Source: Methanosarcina sp. UBA293 (GTDB taxonomy: Archaea > Halobacteriota > Methanosarcinia > Methanosarcinales > Methanosarcinaceae). Taken from it: a stretch of DNA of 64,000 nt. Under the pieces are notes generated by a model. It was not told where the DNA came from, made no database searches, and worked only from the letters and a program-made list of their open reading frames with translations. This document shows positions 54,405-63,404 of this stretch, piece by piece (position 1 is the stretch's first letter; every line of letters begins with the position of its first letter). A program made the position numbers and the translations under genes. Where the stretch lies: contig DALS01000051.1 of the NCBI GenBank assembly GCA_002499445.1, forward strand, positions 1-64,000, read 5' to 3'.

Positions 54405-54489
54405 CGACGAGAGGGGGACTCGAACCCCCGGGATGCGGAGCATCACGGGATTAGCAATCCCGCGCCATACCGGGCTTGGCTATCTCGTC
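54405..54489 (-). tRNA. tRNA-Ser (anticodon GCT)
   Basis: An 85-base class II tRNA on the minus strand. Acceptor GACGAGA pairs with TCTCGTC (54406-54412 on the plus strand), with G as discriminator. The anticodon loop TTGCTAA shows GCT, which reads AGC and AGU. The long variable arm GTGATGCTCCGCATC is typical of serine tRNA. The T arm has GGTTCGAGTC. Confidence 0.95.
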
Positions 54490-54638
54490 ACAAAGGACTT
54501 TAAGAAGCGCGTTCCCTTAGATGCATTTCATATATTTAATCTTTTCCAGAGAAAAGGTTTTACATAGATCACTTTAAGATTATTTTGTAAAGGTAAATCA
54601 ATCGTACTATAAATCTAATATGCTCAGTGTGTTAAAGT

Positions 54639-54951
54639 GATGAGCACGCCTAAGGTTGCTGTGTCTTAGAGATACCAGGAGACTGGAGCCTCTCCTCCAC
54701 CCCGCGGCCCCGCAAGCGACAGTTGCCCACAGTGAGTCTGCTCCCTTCCGGGCCTCGACCGGTTTCCGCAGTTAGGGTATGAAGACCTGTTCTCCAACAG
54801 GCCCGCATACCTGCACCATCCAAGCAGGACGGGGTTTCTCCGTTGAGATTCCAGGCTGGAGTCTCTTCGACGCATCTTCCTTTGGCTTCGTCCCCCGCGT
54901 ATCGGCGATTTCGGGTTACAGGTAACGCCGAGCTACCCAGACTAGCTCATC
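54639..54951 (-). ncRNA. Signal recognition particle 7S RNA
   Basis: The minus-strand transcript of about 313 bases begins GATGAGCTAGTCTGGGTAGC and ends with GCTCATC; the two ends pair (helix 1 of archaeal SRP RNA). The S domain contains the SRP54-binding helix 8 motif GGAAGGGAGCAG at about 54738-54749, preceded by GTCGAGGCCC. GGGTAGCTCGGCG and the first GGUAAC-type loops belong to the Alu domain. A minus-strand TATA box (ATTTATATA, about 54974-54982) is 27 bases above the 5' end. Length and structure match the archaeal family. The RNA works with SRP19 and SRP54 in protein targeting. Confidence 0.92.
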
Positions 54952-55122
54952 AGCTATACAAAGACATTTGTAGTATATAAATATTTTCTAGTCATATCCC
55001 TCCCGATATCTATTTCTAATAATGAATGGGATACAATCGTTCTATCTGCCTCCAAAAAAACAAAGTTAGGTTAGAGTATTATTTTTTCTAAAAATCGAGA
55101 TAAAATAAATAAAACTAAATTC

Positions 55123-55244
55123 GGCTCTGTAGAAATCCTCTGAAATAATGAATTTCCATAAATTTAAACTGAGCAACCGGATCTGGATATACTTATCTTT
55201 TTTCAGCCTCTTTCATCTGATATAGATAGGTTTTCTACAGAGCC
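55123..55244. mobile_element. MITE, copy B (122 bp), with 8-bp target duplication
   Basis: Same 122-bp element as at 39504, in the same orientation, with terminal GGCTCTGTAGAAA / TTTCTACAGAGCC and flanked by perfect CTAAATTC target duplications (55115-55122 and 55245-55252). It lies between the 7S RNA and the RamA-family gene, 175 bases before the latter, and does not disrupt a gene. The two copies differ at 8 positions, mainly in the interior. Confidence 0.92.
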
Positions 55245-55419
55245 CTAAATTCAGCAATTAATAAAACTAAATTCAGTGGTTCTAAAAAATGCAGAGGGGG
55301 AACAAATCACCCTACTCATTTATAAGTTATTTTTCAGAATAATATATAGATAAATCTTAAACAGCTTGTATAGCAAATTAAAGTACCCGACAAAATAGGG
55401 GAGAATCAGGGGAGTTTCT

Positions 55420-57033
55420 ATGAGATATGGAGTTGCAGTTGACCTTGGAACAAGCGGGTATCGAGCTCAAAAAATCGATCTTGATAAGGAAGAAATCCGA
55501 AGGACAGTAATAACTTTGAGAAATCCTCTTCCCGGAGCGAATGTGATGGATCATATGGATTTCGCAATCCATTATGGGCAAGATCTTGCACATGGACTTT
55601 CTATAAATGCAGTAAAGAACCTGTTCCAGGCTCTTGATTTGAAAAACGAAGAGCTTGAAAGGCTTTCAATTTGTGGGAATCCAATTCAGTTATCTATCTT
55701 CCAGGGGATAAACATCGAAGACCTGGCTTATGCAGGAGAACGGAAGAAAAAAAAGTATAATATACAGGAACAGGACAGGAGCGCAAGAATTATACATAGC
55801 AGCGAAATTCCTGGGCTTGATGAATATAGCTGTGAGGTTGTAGTTCCTCCTGCAATAAAGCATGAAGTCGGGGCTGATGCTCTTGCCCTGATAGTAAAAT
55901 CCGGGATGCTTGACAGCGACGAAATTTCGATTGCCACTGACTATGGAACAAATGCAGAAATGGCCCTCAAAGTAAATAATATCATATATACAGGGTCTGC
56001 AGCTGCCGGTCCTGCTCTTGAAGGACAGCAAATAAAACATGGTAACCTTGCATCTCCATACACTATATCAGATTTTGAATTCGAGGATGGGGCATTAAGG
56101 AATTACATTCTGGATGAAGAAATGAAACCTGTCCCCGGAGATCTCGTAGATCCTGCAACTGGGAAAGTTCTTGATGAAGGTCAAATCAAAGCCAAAGGAA
56201 TCACAGGTACCGGGGTCATAGCTCTTATAGAAAAAGGAATTGAACGCGGCCTTATAGAACTTCCAAGGATTAAGACTCCGGATGGATTTATTCATCTGCA
56301 GAACCGGATGGATTTCTCTGAAAAAGATTTGAAAGAAGCTGGAAAAGCCATAGGTGCTATTCGTGCAGGGCACATTACGCTCTGTTCGACTGCAGGTATC
56401 GAAATGACAGACATTGATATTGCTTATATGGCAGGCGCTGCCGGTACCTATATGGATGCAGCAAAAGCCCAGAAGATTGGTTTAATTCCATACGCAGCAG
56501 AAAAAATCTGCCAGCTTGGAAATACTTCACTTGCAGTAGCCCGTGAAATCTTGCTTTCGGAAAAGAGGTTATGGGAACTGCAGGATATTGCAAGCCAGAT
56601 AATAGGCACACATATAATGTTTGCGACTGCTCCTGAATTTAGGGATGCTTATGTTCTCGAACTTGCGTACTGGGAAGAAGGTATGCCATTTAAAATGTTT
56701 AAGAAATATCTCAAAAAGAAGAAACTTCCCGCACTTGGCGACCCTATCGAAAATCCCATAATCGAGAAACGCGTGGAAAGAGACATCCCGGTTCTTGGAG
56801 AAGAAGGGCTTCATGTACTTGAAAGGGTCGGGACCTACATGACTATGGTTGTCGATTGTCCAGAGTGTAAAAAATGTATTAAAGTCTGCCCAACTGGCGC
56901 CATATCAATCGATGAAGAAAACAGGGTTCTGATAAGCACCGATCTTTGTGAAGGGGCCCACTGTCAGCGGTGTATACGAGCCTGTCCTCCAGACAAATTT
57001 GACTGGAAAAATCTTGAGGTATTCAAACAATAA
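55420..57033 (+). CDS. RamA-family corrinoid protein reductive activase
   Basis: A 537-residue protein that re-reduces inactive Co(II) corrinoid in methyltransferase systems, using ATP. N-terminal ASKHA-type ATPase core: VAVDLGTSGYRAQKIDL, ATDYGTNAEMALKV, SAAAGPALEGQQI. Two C-terminal [4Fe-4S] motifs: CPECKKCIKVCP and CEGAHCQRCIRACP (near 480 and 510). The size and domain order match RamA of Methanosarcina barkeri (about 60 kDa). There is no methylamine gene nearby; its neighbours are purB and 7S RNA, so it may be a paralogue serving another methyltransferase, and I give no symbol. Confidence 0.88.
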   Translation: MRYGVAVDLGTSGYRAQKIDLDKEEIRRTVITLRNPLPGANVMDHMDFAIHYGQDLAHGLSINAVKNLFQALDLKNEELERLSICGNPIQLSIFQGINIEDLAYAGERKKKKYNIQEQDRSARIIHSSEIPGLDEYSCEVVVPPAIKHEVGADALALIVKSGMLDSDEISIATDYGTNAEMALKVNNIIYTGSAAAGPALEGQQIKHGNLASPYTISDFEFEDGALRNYILDEEMKPVPGDLVDPATGKVLDEGQIKAKGITGTGVIALIEKGIERGLIELPRIKTPDGFIHLQNRMDFSEKDLKEAGKAIGAIRAGHITLCSTAGIEMTDIDIAYMAGAAGTYMDAAKAQKIGLIPYAAEKICQLGNTSLAVAREILLSEKRLWELQDIASQIIGTHIMFATAPEFRDAYVLELAYWEEGMPFKMFKKYLKKKKLPALGDPIENPIIEKRVERDIPVLGEEGLHVLERVGTYMTMVVDCPECKKCIKVCPTGAISIDEENRVLISTDLCEGAHCQRCIRACPPDKFDWKNLEVFKQ

Positions 57034-57125
57034 CTGCAGGCATGAAAAGTATAATCTGGATTTTGGTCGGATTGCTTGGATGCCCCAGTCGTCCGGTGAA
57101 AAAAGAAAATTGAAAGAGAAAAAGG

Positions 57126-58472
57126 TTAGAGGGAGTAAGCCTCACGAAGCTTTGCAACAAGCACTTCAACCTGCTCCACTGCAGTTCCTATATACTTGTC
57201 GGGATTTACAAGATTCTCAATATCTTTGGCAGTTAAGTATTTTGCAACTTCAGGAGTTTCCAGAAGTACATTTTTGAAATGCTGTCCTGTATCATGGGCT
57301 TTCATTGCTGAAGTCCGGACAAGCTCGTGGGCTTCCTGCCTACCTACTCCTCGCTTTGCAAGTTCGATCATTACAGCTTCGCCCATATTAAGGCCCCTGA
57401 GCAGTTCCAGATTTCTCCGGATATTTTCAGGATAAAACCTTAGATTTTCAATCACGCTTATCCCGAGCTTAAGGATGTGATCCGTAAGCACGCAGGCTTC
57501 AGGGAAAACTATCCGTTCACAGGAAGAGTTGGTCAGGTCCCTTTCATCCCACAGAGTATTGTTAAGGAGTTCAGGCTCCACCATAGCTCTTACAATCCTT
57601 GCAAGCCCACATATCTGTTCGGATTTTATAGGATTGCGCTTATGAGGCATGGTAGATGAGCCAACCTGTTTTTTTCCAAAACTTTCCTCAATCTCGGCAA
57701 TTTCACTGCGCTGGAGAGTCCTGATTTCTATACCGATCTTATCCAGTGTCGTGACCGTATTTGCCATCCACATTACAAATTCGGCGTGCCTATCTCTCTG
57801 AATAATCTGGTTAGAAACATCCACTGCCCCGATTCCAAGGTGCTTCATGGTAAGTTCCTGGATAAGAATTCCGGATTTTCCAAACGCGGCCTGAGTCCCA
57901 ACAGCTCCGGTCATCTGCCCAACTGTCGCTCTAGGAGTTAGTTCGTGAAGACGGTCCAGATGCCTTGAAATCTCCGAAGCCCAGATAGCAAAACGCAGTC
58001 CGTATGTTGTTGGAACCCCTATTTGTCCGTGAGTTCTTCCGCAGCAGACAGTCTGTTTGTGGGCTTCAGTCTGGTTAACCAGAACCCTGAGCAGAATTTT
58101 GAGTTTATCCTCCAGAATATCGATTGCATCTTTTATCTGGAGAGCAGTTGCCGTGTCCAGGATATCGTTTGAAGTGGCTCCGAAATGTACCCATTTTCCG
58201 GCGTCATTTCTGCATTGCTCAGAAATAGCAACGACCACAGCCATCATGTCATGGTGGATCTCGGCTTCAATTTCGTCAACCCTCTCGGGTTTTACCAAAG
58301 AGATACTCTGAGATATAATTTCAGCTGCGTCTGTGGGAATCAAACCCACATCTGCCTCGGCGCGGGCAAGGGCAGCTTCAGTTTGCATGATTTTAGCGAG
58401 TCTATTCTCCTGGCTCCACACATGTTTCATTTCTTCTGTACCATACCGATAGTCTATAGGATGAATCGCCAC
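57126..58472 (-). CDS. purB: Adenylosuccinate lyase
   Basis: A 448-residue lyase that acts at two steps of purine synthesis (SAICAR and adenylosuccinate cleavage). The signature GSSTMPHKRNPIKSEQI is the fumarase/aspartase catalytic loop; VHFGATSNDILDTA and CGRTHGQIGVPTTYG are the other conserved regions. I start at GTG 58472 (AIHPIDYRYGTEEM), which matches the family, with GGTGA five bases upstream; the frame is open to ATG 58487. It converges with the RamA-family gene, 92 bases apart. Confidence 0.95.
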   Translation of the reverse strand: MAIHPIDYRYGTEEMKHVWSQENRLAKIMQTEAALARAEADVGLIPTDAAEIISQSISLVKPERVDEIEAEIHHDMMAVVVAISEQCRNDAGKWVHFGATSNDILDTATALQIKDAIDILEDKLKILLRVLVNQTEAHKQTVCCGRTHGQIGVPTTYGLRFAIWASEISRHLDRLHELTPRATVGQMTGAVGTQAAFGKSGILIQELTMKHLGIGAVDVSNQIIQRDRHAEFVMWMANTVTTLDKIGIEIRTLQRSEIAEIEESFGKKQVGSSTMPHKRNPIKSEQICGLARIVRAMVEPELLNNTLWDERDLTNSSCERIVFPEACVLTDHILKLGISVIENLRFYPENIRRNLELLRGLNMGEAVMIELAKRGVGRQEAHELVRTSAMKAHDTGQHFKNVLLETPEVAKYLTAKDIENLVNPDKYIGTAVEQVEVLVAKLREAYSL

Positions 58473-58907
58473 GTAAATCACCATCAAATATAATGAATTA
58501 AATTAACCTTAAGGAATTTAATAAATTTAATAAGTCGTGGAATGGAATATACTTAGGACTCAACGATTTAGTTTTTAATAACAACTTTAGCTTTAAACGC
58601 TTTTTAGTATTATACAATCCCAATGATACAATTTCAATGTTAACTTTGCCACAATTTCAATGTCAATTTAATTACAGCTTCAGTGCTGGTTTAAACATAT
58701 AGGGCAGGGAATAAACAACGTAACCAATAAATAAACTTTGAGTCGGCAGGACAGAGAAAACTGTGGGTATATTAAAAGTAAAAGAAAAAGAGATTACAAA
58801 CTCAATAAATGACGAATTTTTTGATGAAAAGCATTATATCCCTTAACATCCATTAAGCGGGCTATATACCTTATCAATATTGAAAAATAATAGCAGGTGA
58901 CAAAAAA
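58473..58907. other. Divergent intergenic region between purB and L40e
   Basis: These 435 bp contain no clear gene. A TATA-like CTATATACC at about 58861-58869 gives a leader of roughly 15 bases for the L40e gene. A very short frame (GTG near 58762, 27 codons, MGILKVKEKEITNSI and on) is visible but unsupported. Repeated CAATTTCAATGT units occur near 58629-58664. Confidence 0.4.
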
Positions 58908-59057
58908 ATGGCTCGTTTTCCAGAAGCAGAAGAAAGGTTACTAAATAAAAAAATCTGCATGAAATGCAATGCAAGGAATGCAATAAGAGCAACTCGCTGC
59001 AGAAAATGTGGCTACGATGTTCTTCGGGTGAAATCCAAGGAATCCAAAGGAGCATGA
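58908..59057 (+). CDS. rpl40e: Ribosomal protein L40e
   Basis: A 49-residue zinc-ribbon ribosomal protein, just too short for usual length cut-offs. The sequence starts MARFPEAEERLLNKK and carries the zinc ligands C-x2-C (CMKC) and C-x2-C (CRKC), followed by the basic tail DVLRVKSKESKGA. L40e is a large-subunit protein of archaea and eukaryotes. The start follows GGTGA by eight bases. The stop is at 59055-59057, and GGGP synthase begins six bases later, so the two are co-transcribed. Confidence 0.93.
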   Translation: MARFPEAEERLLNKKICMKCNARNAIRATRCRKCGYDVLRVKSKESKGA

Positions 59058-59063
59058 TCTTTT

Positions 59064-59807
59064 TTGCAGGTGGAAGCACACCTTCAGAGAATCATCGATC
59101 AGGAAGGAAAAGTTCATCTTACTCTTATCGATCCTGCTTCCCAAACGCCTGAACGAGCCGGTGAAATCGCCCTTGCGGCAGTTAAGGGAGGCACCGATGC
59201 CATCATGATAGGGGGCTCAACCGGAGCGTCGGGAACCCTACTTGATGAAACTGTCGTGAAGATAAAAGAAAAGGTAGATGTCCCAACCATCCTTTTTCCG
59301 GGAAGTTCAGCCGGGCTTAGCAAGTATGCAGATGCCGTATTTTTCATGAGCCTTCTGAACTCAAGAGATTTAGGGTATGTGATCACAAACCAGGTGTTAG
59401 GAGCTCCGCTTGTATATAAAAACCAGATTGAGCCTATCTCCATGGCATACCTTATAGTTGAACCCGGAGGGACGGTTGGTTGGGTAGGGGACGCAAAATT
59501 AATTCCCAGGAAGAAACCTGAAATTGCTGTGGTATATGCCCTTGCAGGCAAGTACCTTGGCATGCATTACACCTATCTTGAGGCTGGATCCGGAGCCGAC
59601 ATGCCTGTCAGTCCTGAAATGATAGGGGCTGTCAAACAAGTGCTCGGAGATAACAAACTCATAGTTGGCGGTGGGATCAGGGATGCAAGAGCTGCAAAAC
59701 TCTGTGCTTCTGCAGGTGCGGATATGATAGTTACTGGCACCGTTGTTGAAGAGGTAAAGGATGTCACCGCAAAGGTGGCTGAGCTCGTATCAGCTATAAA
59801 AAGTTGA
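59064..59807 (+). CDS. Geranylgeranylglyceryl phosphate synthase
   Basis: A 247-residue TIM-barrel prenyltransferase that joins geranylgeranyl-PP to sn-glycerol-1-phosphate, the first committed step in archaeal ether lipids. Conserved: LTLIDPASQTPE, DAIMIGGSTGASGTLLDETV, PTILFPGSSAGLSKYADAVFFMSLLNS, YTYLEAGSGADMPVS, and the phosphate-binding LIVGGGIRDARAAKLCASAGADMIVTGT. I start at TTG 59064 (MQVEAHL), with GGAG about eleven bases upstream; GTG 59070 is the alternative. It follows the L40e gene by six bases. Confidence 0.93.
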   Translation: MQVEAHLQRIIDQEGKVHLTLIDPASQTPERAGEIALAAVKGGTDAIMIGGSTGASGTLLDETVVKIKEKVDVPTILFPGSSAGLSKYADAVFFMSLLNSRDLGYVITNQVLGAPLVYKNQIEPISMAYLIVEPGGTVGWVGDAKLIPRKKPEIAVVYALAGKYLGMHYTYLEAGSGADMPVSPEMIGAVKQVLGDNKLIVGGGIRDARAAKLCASAGADMIVTGTVVEEVKDVTAKVAELVSAIKS

Positions 59808-60305
59808 ACCCTAAAACGAATAATTCAGGGTGTGCTGCCTGCTCTTAAAAAAATAATATCTAATTCTATTCTTTATTTAATTCTACTCTTTTTGATATAT
59901 TATTTTATAGAGTGTTTTTCCCGTAAGCATGTTTTTTCACTGCCCGAAGGAGAAAATTTACTTAATAGGACTTATTTAGAATTGGGGTCTATTATGATCG
60001 AGCACTGAGTAGCTTTATCTGATCAGAAATCCTTTCTCTCAACTGTAAATTTTATACGAGCGCGCCCCGAAAAGTTTTGAATATAATTGAAGATTTTTGG
60101 TTGTTATCTTCAAATCACAGTAGCCGATTATAATAAATAGTTATAAGGTAATATTTCAATCCTATTTTAGTATAAAACTATACTGGCGCAAAAAGATCCG
60201 AAAAATACAGCCAAGAGGATAAATTGCCACATCAGATTGGCAGAATTGCAGAACGGATTTCGGGTCAGGCGTTAACTTGCGATCAGCACTAAGAGGTAAT
60301 GATTA
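59808..60305. other. Intergenic region upstream of atwA
   Basis: These 498 bp hold no gene. A hairpin-like CACCCTGAATTATTCG inverse to CCTAAAACGAATAATTCAGGGTG (59808-59832) forms a short stem (CCTGAATTATTCG / CGAATAATTCAGG overlaps), probably a terminator for GGGP synthase. AT-rich sequence at about 60120-60180 should hold the atwA promoter. Confidence 0.4.
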
Positions 60306-62060
60306 ATGCTCAGAGTTTCCAACCTGGTTAAAGATTATGAGGTACGTTCCGAAAAGATAAGAGTGCTGGACCATATTGACTTCACGGTGGAGGATGGAGA
60401 AATCCTCGGGATTACGGGTCGAAGCGGAAGTGGAAAATCAACATTGTTGCGCATCATTCGGGGAGTGGAACCCTTTCAGCAGGGAACGGTGGAGGTAGAT
60501 GGAGAAATTATAACTCCTACTTCAGGGATTGAAGGGGAAAAGTTTCTCAAAAGCGTAAGCGCAATACATCTCCAGCGAAATTTCGGACTCTGGAACGGGC
60601 CTGCGATTGAAAATATTATAAGAAAACTAAACTACCTTCGAGTAGGACATGAAGCTCTACCAAAGAAGGAGCATCTTCCTCATGATATAAAAAATGATTA
60701 TGACGAGCTCTTTGAAGAAGCAATGGAGTATCTGAAGCTTGTGGGCCTAGAACATAAGGCTCTTCATTCCACCAATCTTCTGAGCGGAGGGGAAAAACAG
60801 AGAGTTGTAATGGCAAGACAGCTCGCCGCAAAGCCAAAACTTCTTCTCCTCGATGAGCCTGTTACAATGACCGGGCCGGACACAAAACAGGAAGTCCTGG
60901 ATGTAATAAAGAGCCTAAAAAAGAAGTTGAATATCCCAATTATAGTAGTTTCTCACCTTCCAGAAATTCATGCCTATCTTGCCGACAGGCTGATTTTCCT
61001 TGAAGATGGAAAAATCGCAGCCGAAGGAGAACCTTCCTGGGTGCTTAAAAGTTTCCTCAGGGATATGAAGCCAAGGGAAGAGCTTGTAGAGCCTGAAAAT
61101 AAAGAGGTCTGCATCAAAGTTAAGGATATCTCAAAACGGTATTCTATTATCCGGATGGGGGAAGTCCTTAATATAAAAGATTTTTCTCTCGATGTTTACA
61201 GGGGAGAAATTCTTGCTTTTATCGGCTCATCCGGAGCTGGAAAAACAACTCTCATGAAGCTTATGGAAGGGTCTGTCAAACCGAAAAGTGGAACTGTAGA
61301 GTACCTCTGCAACGGGGACTGGGTAAGCGTAATCGAGTACAGCGAAAAGCGTATGGAACTAAGGCGAATTATGAGCATCATGAATCAAGAGTTTTCGATG
61401 TCTGTTAACTCTACGGTAAGGGACCAGATTCGGTTCAGGCTAAGTATGAAAAAGCAAGGCGCAATTGGATACGCAAGGACTAAAGCCAGGGAACTGGGAC
61501 TTTCGGCTGAGACCCTTGATATGATATATCACCTACCTGATATGTCAGAAGAAGAGAAGACAGCTGCACTGCGGGATCTGAACCTGAATGATGCCATCTA
61601 TTTCGAACTTTTCCCTACAATCCCACTAACTGACGTTGATACTTATGCAAAACCTGTCTTTGAAGCTCTTGACTTGCCAATGGAGGTCCTTGACAAAACG
61701 CCTTATCAGATAAGTGGAGGTGAACATGTCAGAGCTTTCATTGCCTTAAGCCTTGCAACTTCTCCAGAGTACCTCATGCTTGACGAGCCCTTTGGAGACC
61801 TTGACCCTGTGACCTTGAGGGGTGTCACGAATTCCTTAAAAAGAATCAATGAGCGCTTTGGCACAACCATTGTGCTTGTGAGTCACCATATGGATTTTGT
61901 CCGGGAGGTTGCTCACAGGGCTATATTAATTGAAGACGGTGCTCTCGTAATGGATGGGAAGCCGGTTGGTGTTTGCCAGGAACTAATTATCAGAAGCAAT
62001 GCCCCTTACATGGAGCACAATCTGGAAACCCTTCTAGAAGGCAGTTTAGAGGGTAATTAA
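60306..62060 (+). CDS. atwA: Methyl-coenzyme M reductase component A2 (AtwA)
   Basis: A 584-residue tandem ABC ATPase with two complete cassettes. Cassette 1 has Walker A GRSGSGKSTLL, signature LLSGGEKQRVVMARQLA and Walker B LLLLDEPVTM; cassette 2 has Walker A GSSGAGKTTLMK, signature QISGGEHVRAFIALSLA and Walker B YLMLDEPFGDLDP. The length fits A2, an ATP-driven protein that activates methyl-coenzyme M reductase by reductive rebuilding of cofactor F430. It starts at ATG 60306. Only methanogens and related alkane oxidisers carry it. It converges with the flavodoxin-fold gene. Confidence 0.93.
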   Translation: MLRVSNLVKDYEVRSEKIRVLDHIDFTVEDGEILGITGRSGSGKSTLLRIIRGVEPFQQGTVEVDGEIITPTSGIEGEKFLKSVSAIHLQRNFGLWNGPAIENIIRKLNYLRVGHEALPKKEHLPHDIKNDYDELFEEAMEYLKLVGLEHKALHSTNLLSGGEKQRVVMARQLAAKPKLLLLDEPVTMTGPDTKQEVLDVIKSLKKKLNIPIIVVSHLPEIHAYLADRLIFLEDGKIAAEGEPSWVLKSFLRDMKPREELVEPENKEVCIKVKDISKRYSIIRMGEVLNIKDFSLDVYRGEILAFIGSSGAGKTTLMKLMEGSVKPKSGTVEYLCNGDWVSVIEYSEKRMELRRIMSIMNQEFSMSVNSTVRDQIRFRLSMKKQGAIGYARTKARELGLSAETLDMIYHLPDMSEEEKTAALRDLNLNDAIYFELFPTIPLTDVDTYAKPVFEALDLPMEVLDKTPYQISGGEHVRAFIALSLATSPEYLMLDEPFGDLDPVTLRGVTNSLKRINERFGTTIVLVSHHMDFVREVAHRAILIEDGALVMDGKPVGVCQELIIRSNAPYMEHNLETLLEGSLEGN

Positions 62061-62081
62061 ACAACAGCTAAATAGTTTCAT

Positions 62082-62104
62082 GAGGAAAAGAAATCCTTTT
62101 CCTC
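62082..62104 (+). terminator. Terminator hairpin after atwA
   Basis: GAGGAAAAG (62082-62090) and CTTTTCCTC (62096-62104) form a perfect 9-bp stem 21 bases after the atwA stop, followed by CTTCAATC. It sits between two convergent genes. Confidence 0.65.
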
Positions 62105-62127
62105 CTTCAATCAATTATAGAAAGGTT

Positions 62128-62144
62128 CAGGTCTGCTAGACCTG
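62128..62144. terminator. Terminator-like hairpin between convergent genes
   Basis: CAGGTCT (62128-62134), GCT loop, AGACCTG (62138-62144) form a perfect 7-bp stem, 4 bases from the 3' end of the minus-strand flavodoxin-fold gene. It may serve either transcript. Confidence 0.55.
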
Positions 62145-62147
62145 CTT

Positions 62148-62879
62148 TCAGTCAACTTTATCTTCCTCGCACAGCCGATCCCATTCTTCATTCCCGAATT
62201 TTATGTACAGGCTTGCAGGCACAATTGGTTTTTCGAGTTCTTTGATTGTCTTTTCCGAAAGCTTCTGGTTTTCAACAAGCTCTCTTCCTGCACATCTGAG
62301 TAATTTCTTATATTTTCCAAGGAGAGGTTTTAGTATTATGTTGCTTTTGCCCCTGAAAATTTCCCCTTCTCCTCTGTAAATCTCGGCAATGAGTTCAGTG
62401 TGAAAAGTTCTTGCAAGCCGCTTGAAAAAAAGGCTTTCAACCTCAAAGTTTGTCTGGCCCGGTAGCCCAGCGTTTGATATTACGACAATTTTAGGAAACT
62501 TTTCATAACGCTTTGCGTGCCTATATTCTCCCATTTCGTCTTCCTCAAAATGAGGTAAAAGGACAGGAGCAAGCCTGTCTATGAAGTTTTTCATAATAGC
62601 CGGAACATTATCAAAGTATACTGGAAATGCGAATACCACAATATCCGAAGCCATAAATCTGGGAAGTAAATCATCCATGTCGTCCCGAATTGTACACGCT
62701 CCAGGTGTTTTCAGCCAGCATTCAAATTTTCCCTTGCAATACCCAATATTTTTTTCTATTAGAAAAATGTTTTCTGTTTCTGCGCCGGCTTCTTCTGCTC
62801 CTTTCAGAAATTCCTCAACCATAATGAGAGTATTTCCTTCTCGGCCTTTATGGCTCCCGCTGATTATCATTACTTTCAT
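62148..62879 (-). CDS. Flavodoxin-fold/NADPH-dependent FMN reductase family protein
   Basis: A 243-residue flavoprotein. VMIISGSHKGREGNTLIMVEEFL is the FMN phosphate-binding loop (SGS-x-R-x-G-NT); GYCKGKFECWLKTPGACTIRDDM has the C-x-G-x-C-x-C type cluster region of Isf-like proteins but only scattered cysteines (C at about 49, 55 and 63); VFAFPVYFDNVPAIMKNFIDRL completes the domain. The tail (about 180-243) is helical. I use ATG 62879, which has GGGGA just upstream, because the 43 residues ahead of it in the open frame match nothing. It may carry FMN and reduce a quinone or disulfide. Confidence 0.8.
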   Translation of the reverse strand: MKVMIISGSHKGREGNTLIMVEEFLKGAEEAGAETENIFLIEKNIGYCKGKFECWLKTPGACTIRDDMDDLLPRFMASDIVVFAFPVYFDNVPAIMKNFIDRLAPVLLPHFEEDEMGEYRHAKRYEKFPKIVVISNAGLPGQTNFEVESLFFKRLARTFHTELIAEIYRGEGEIFRGKSNIILKPLLGKYKKLLRCAGRELVENQKLSEKTIKELEKPIVPASLYIKFGNEEWDRLCEEDKVD

Positions 62880-63404
62880 ATAATCCCCTTTCCCCGTGAA
62901 TAAAGAACCTATGAACTGAAAAAAATGTTCATAACAGCCTTCCGACAAAAGGCAAATTTTACGTTGTGTGTTTTTATGTGTTTTTACTATCTCCTTCCAA
63001 TTATACATGCGATGAGATTTATTTTCCTTTCGCTTACTGATTTTAGCTTTTTTTTGGATATGCCGCAGTACCGAACTTCCTCATGTAGCGGGAAAGAACA
63101 TTTACTGATATACTATTTCTCTAGGTTTATTAATTAGAATCCAGACTAGCAGTGTGAATAGCACAAATTAGTATATTTCTTATATTTGTTAGGGATAATA
63201 TATAGAGAAAGTGGAGCACATTTACTAAATCGAAGGCCGAGAATAGTTATGTTGCTCCAGGTTTCCATAGTTGTTTTAAAATAATCGAGTTACTCTGGAA
63301 CTGTTAAGATAACAAATATACCTTTGCAGATTCGATTTCATGCCTTACTCAAACCCGGCTACATGCAAAAACATACTTATCAGAACACGTGCAGGAGAAA
63401 AGTT
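62880..63404. other. Divergent intergenic region
   Basis: These 525 bp contain no gene. A TATA-like GATAATATATAG stretch at about 63194-63205 faces right and may drive the sensor gene. Upstream of the flavodoxin-fold gene is an AT-rich stretch with its own promoter. Confidence 0.4.

Noticed and set aside
54666..54875. A 69-codon minus-strand frame
   Set aside because: It lies wholly inside the 7S RNA gene; the conserved RNA structure explains the sequence.
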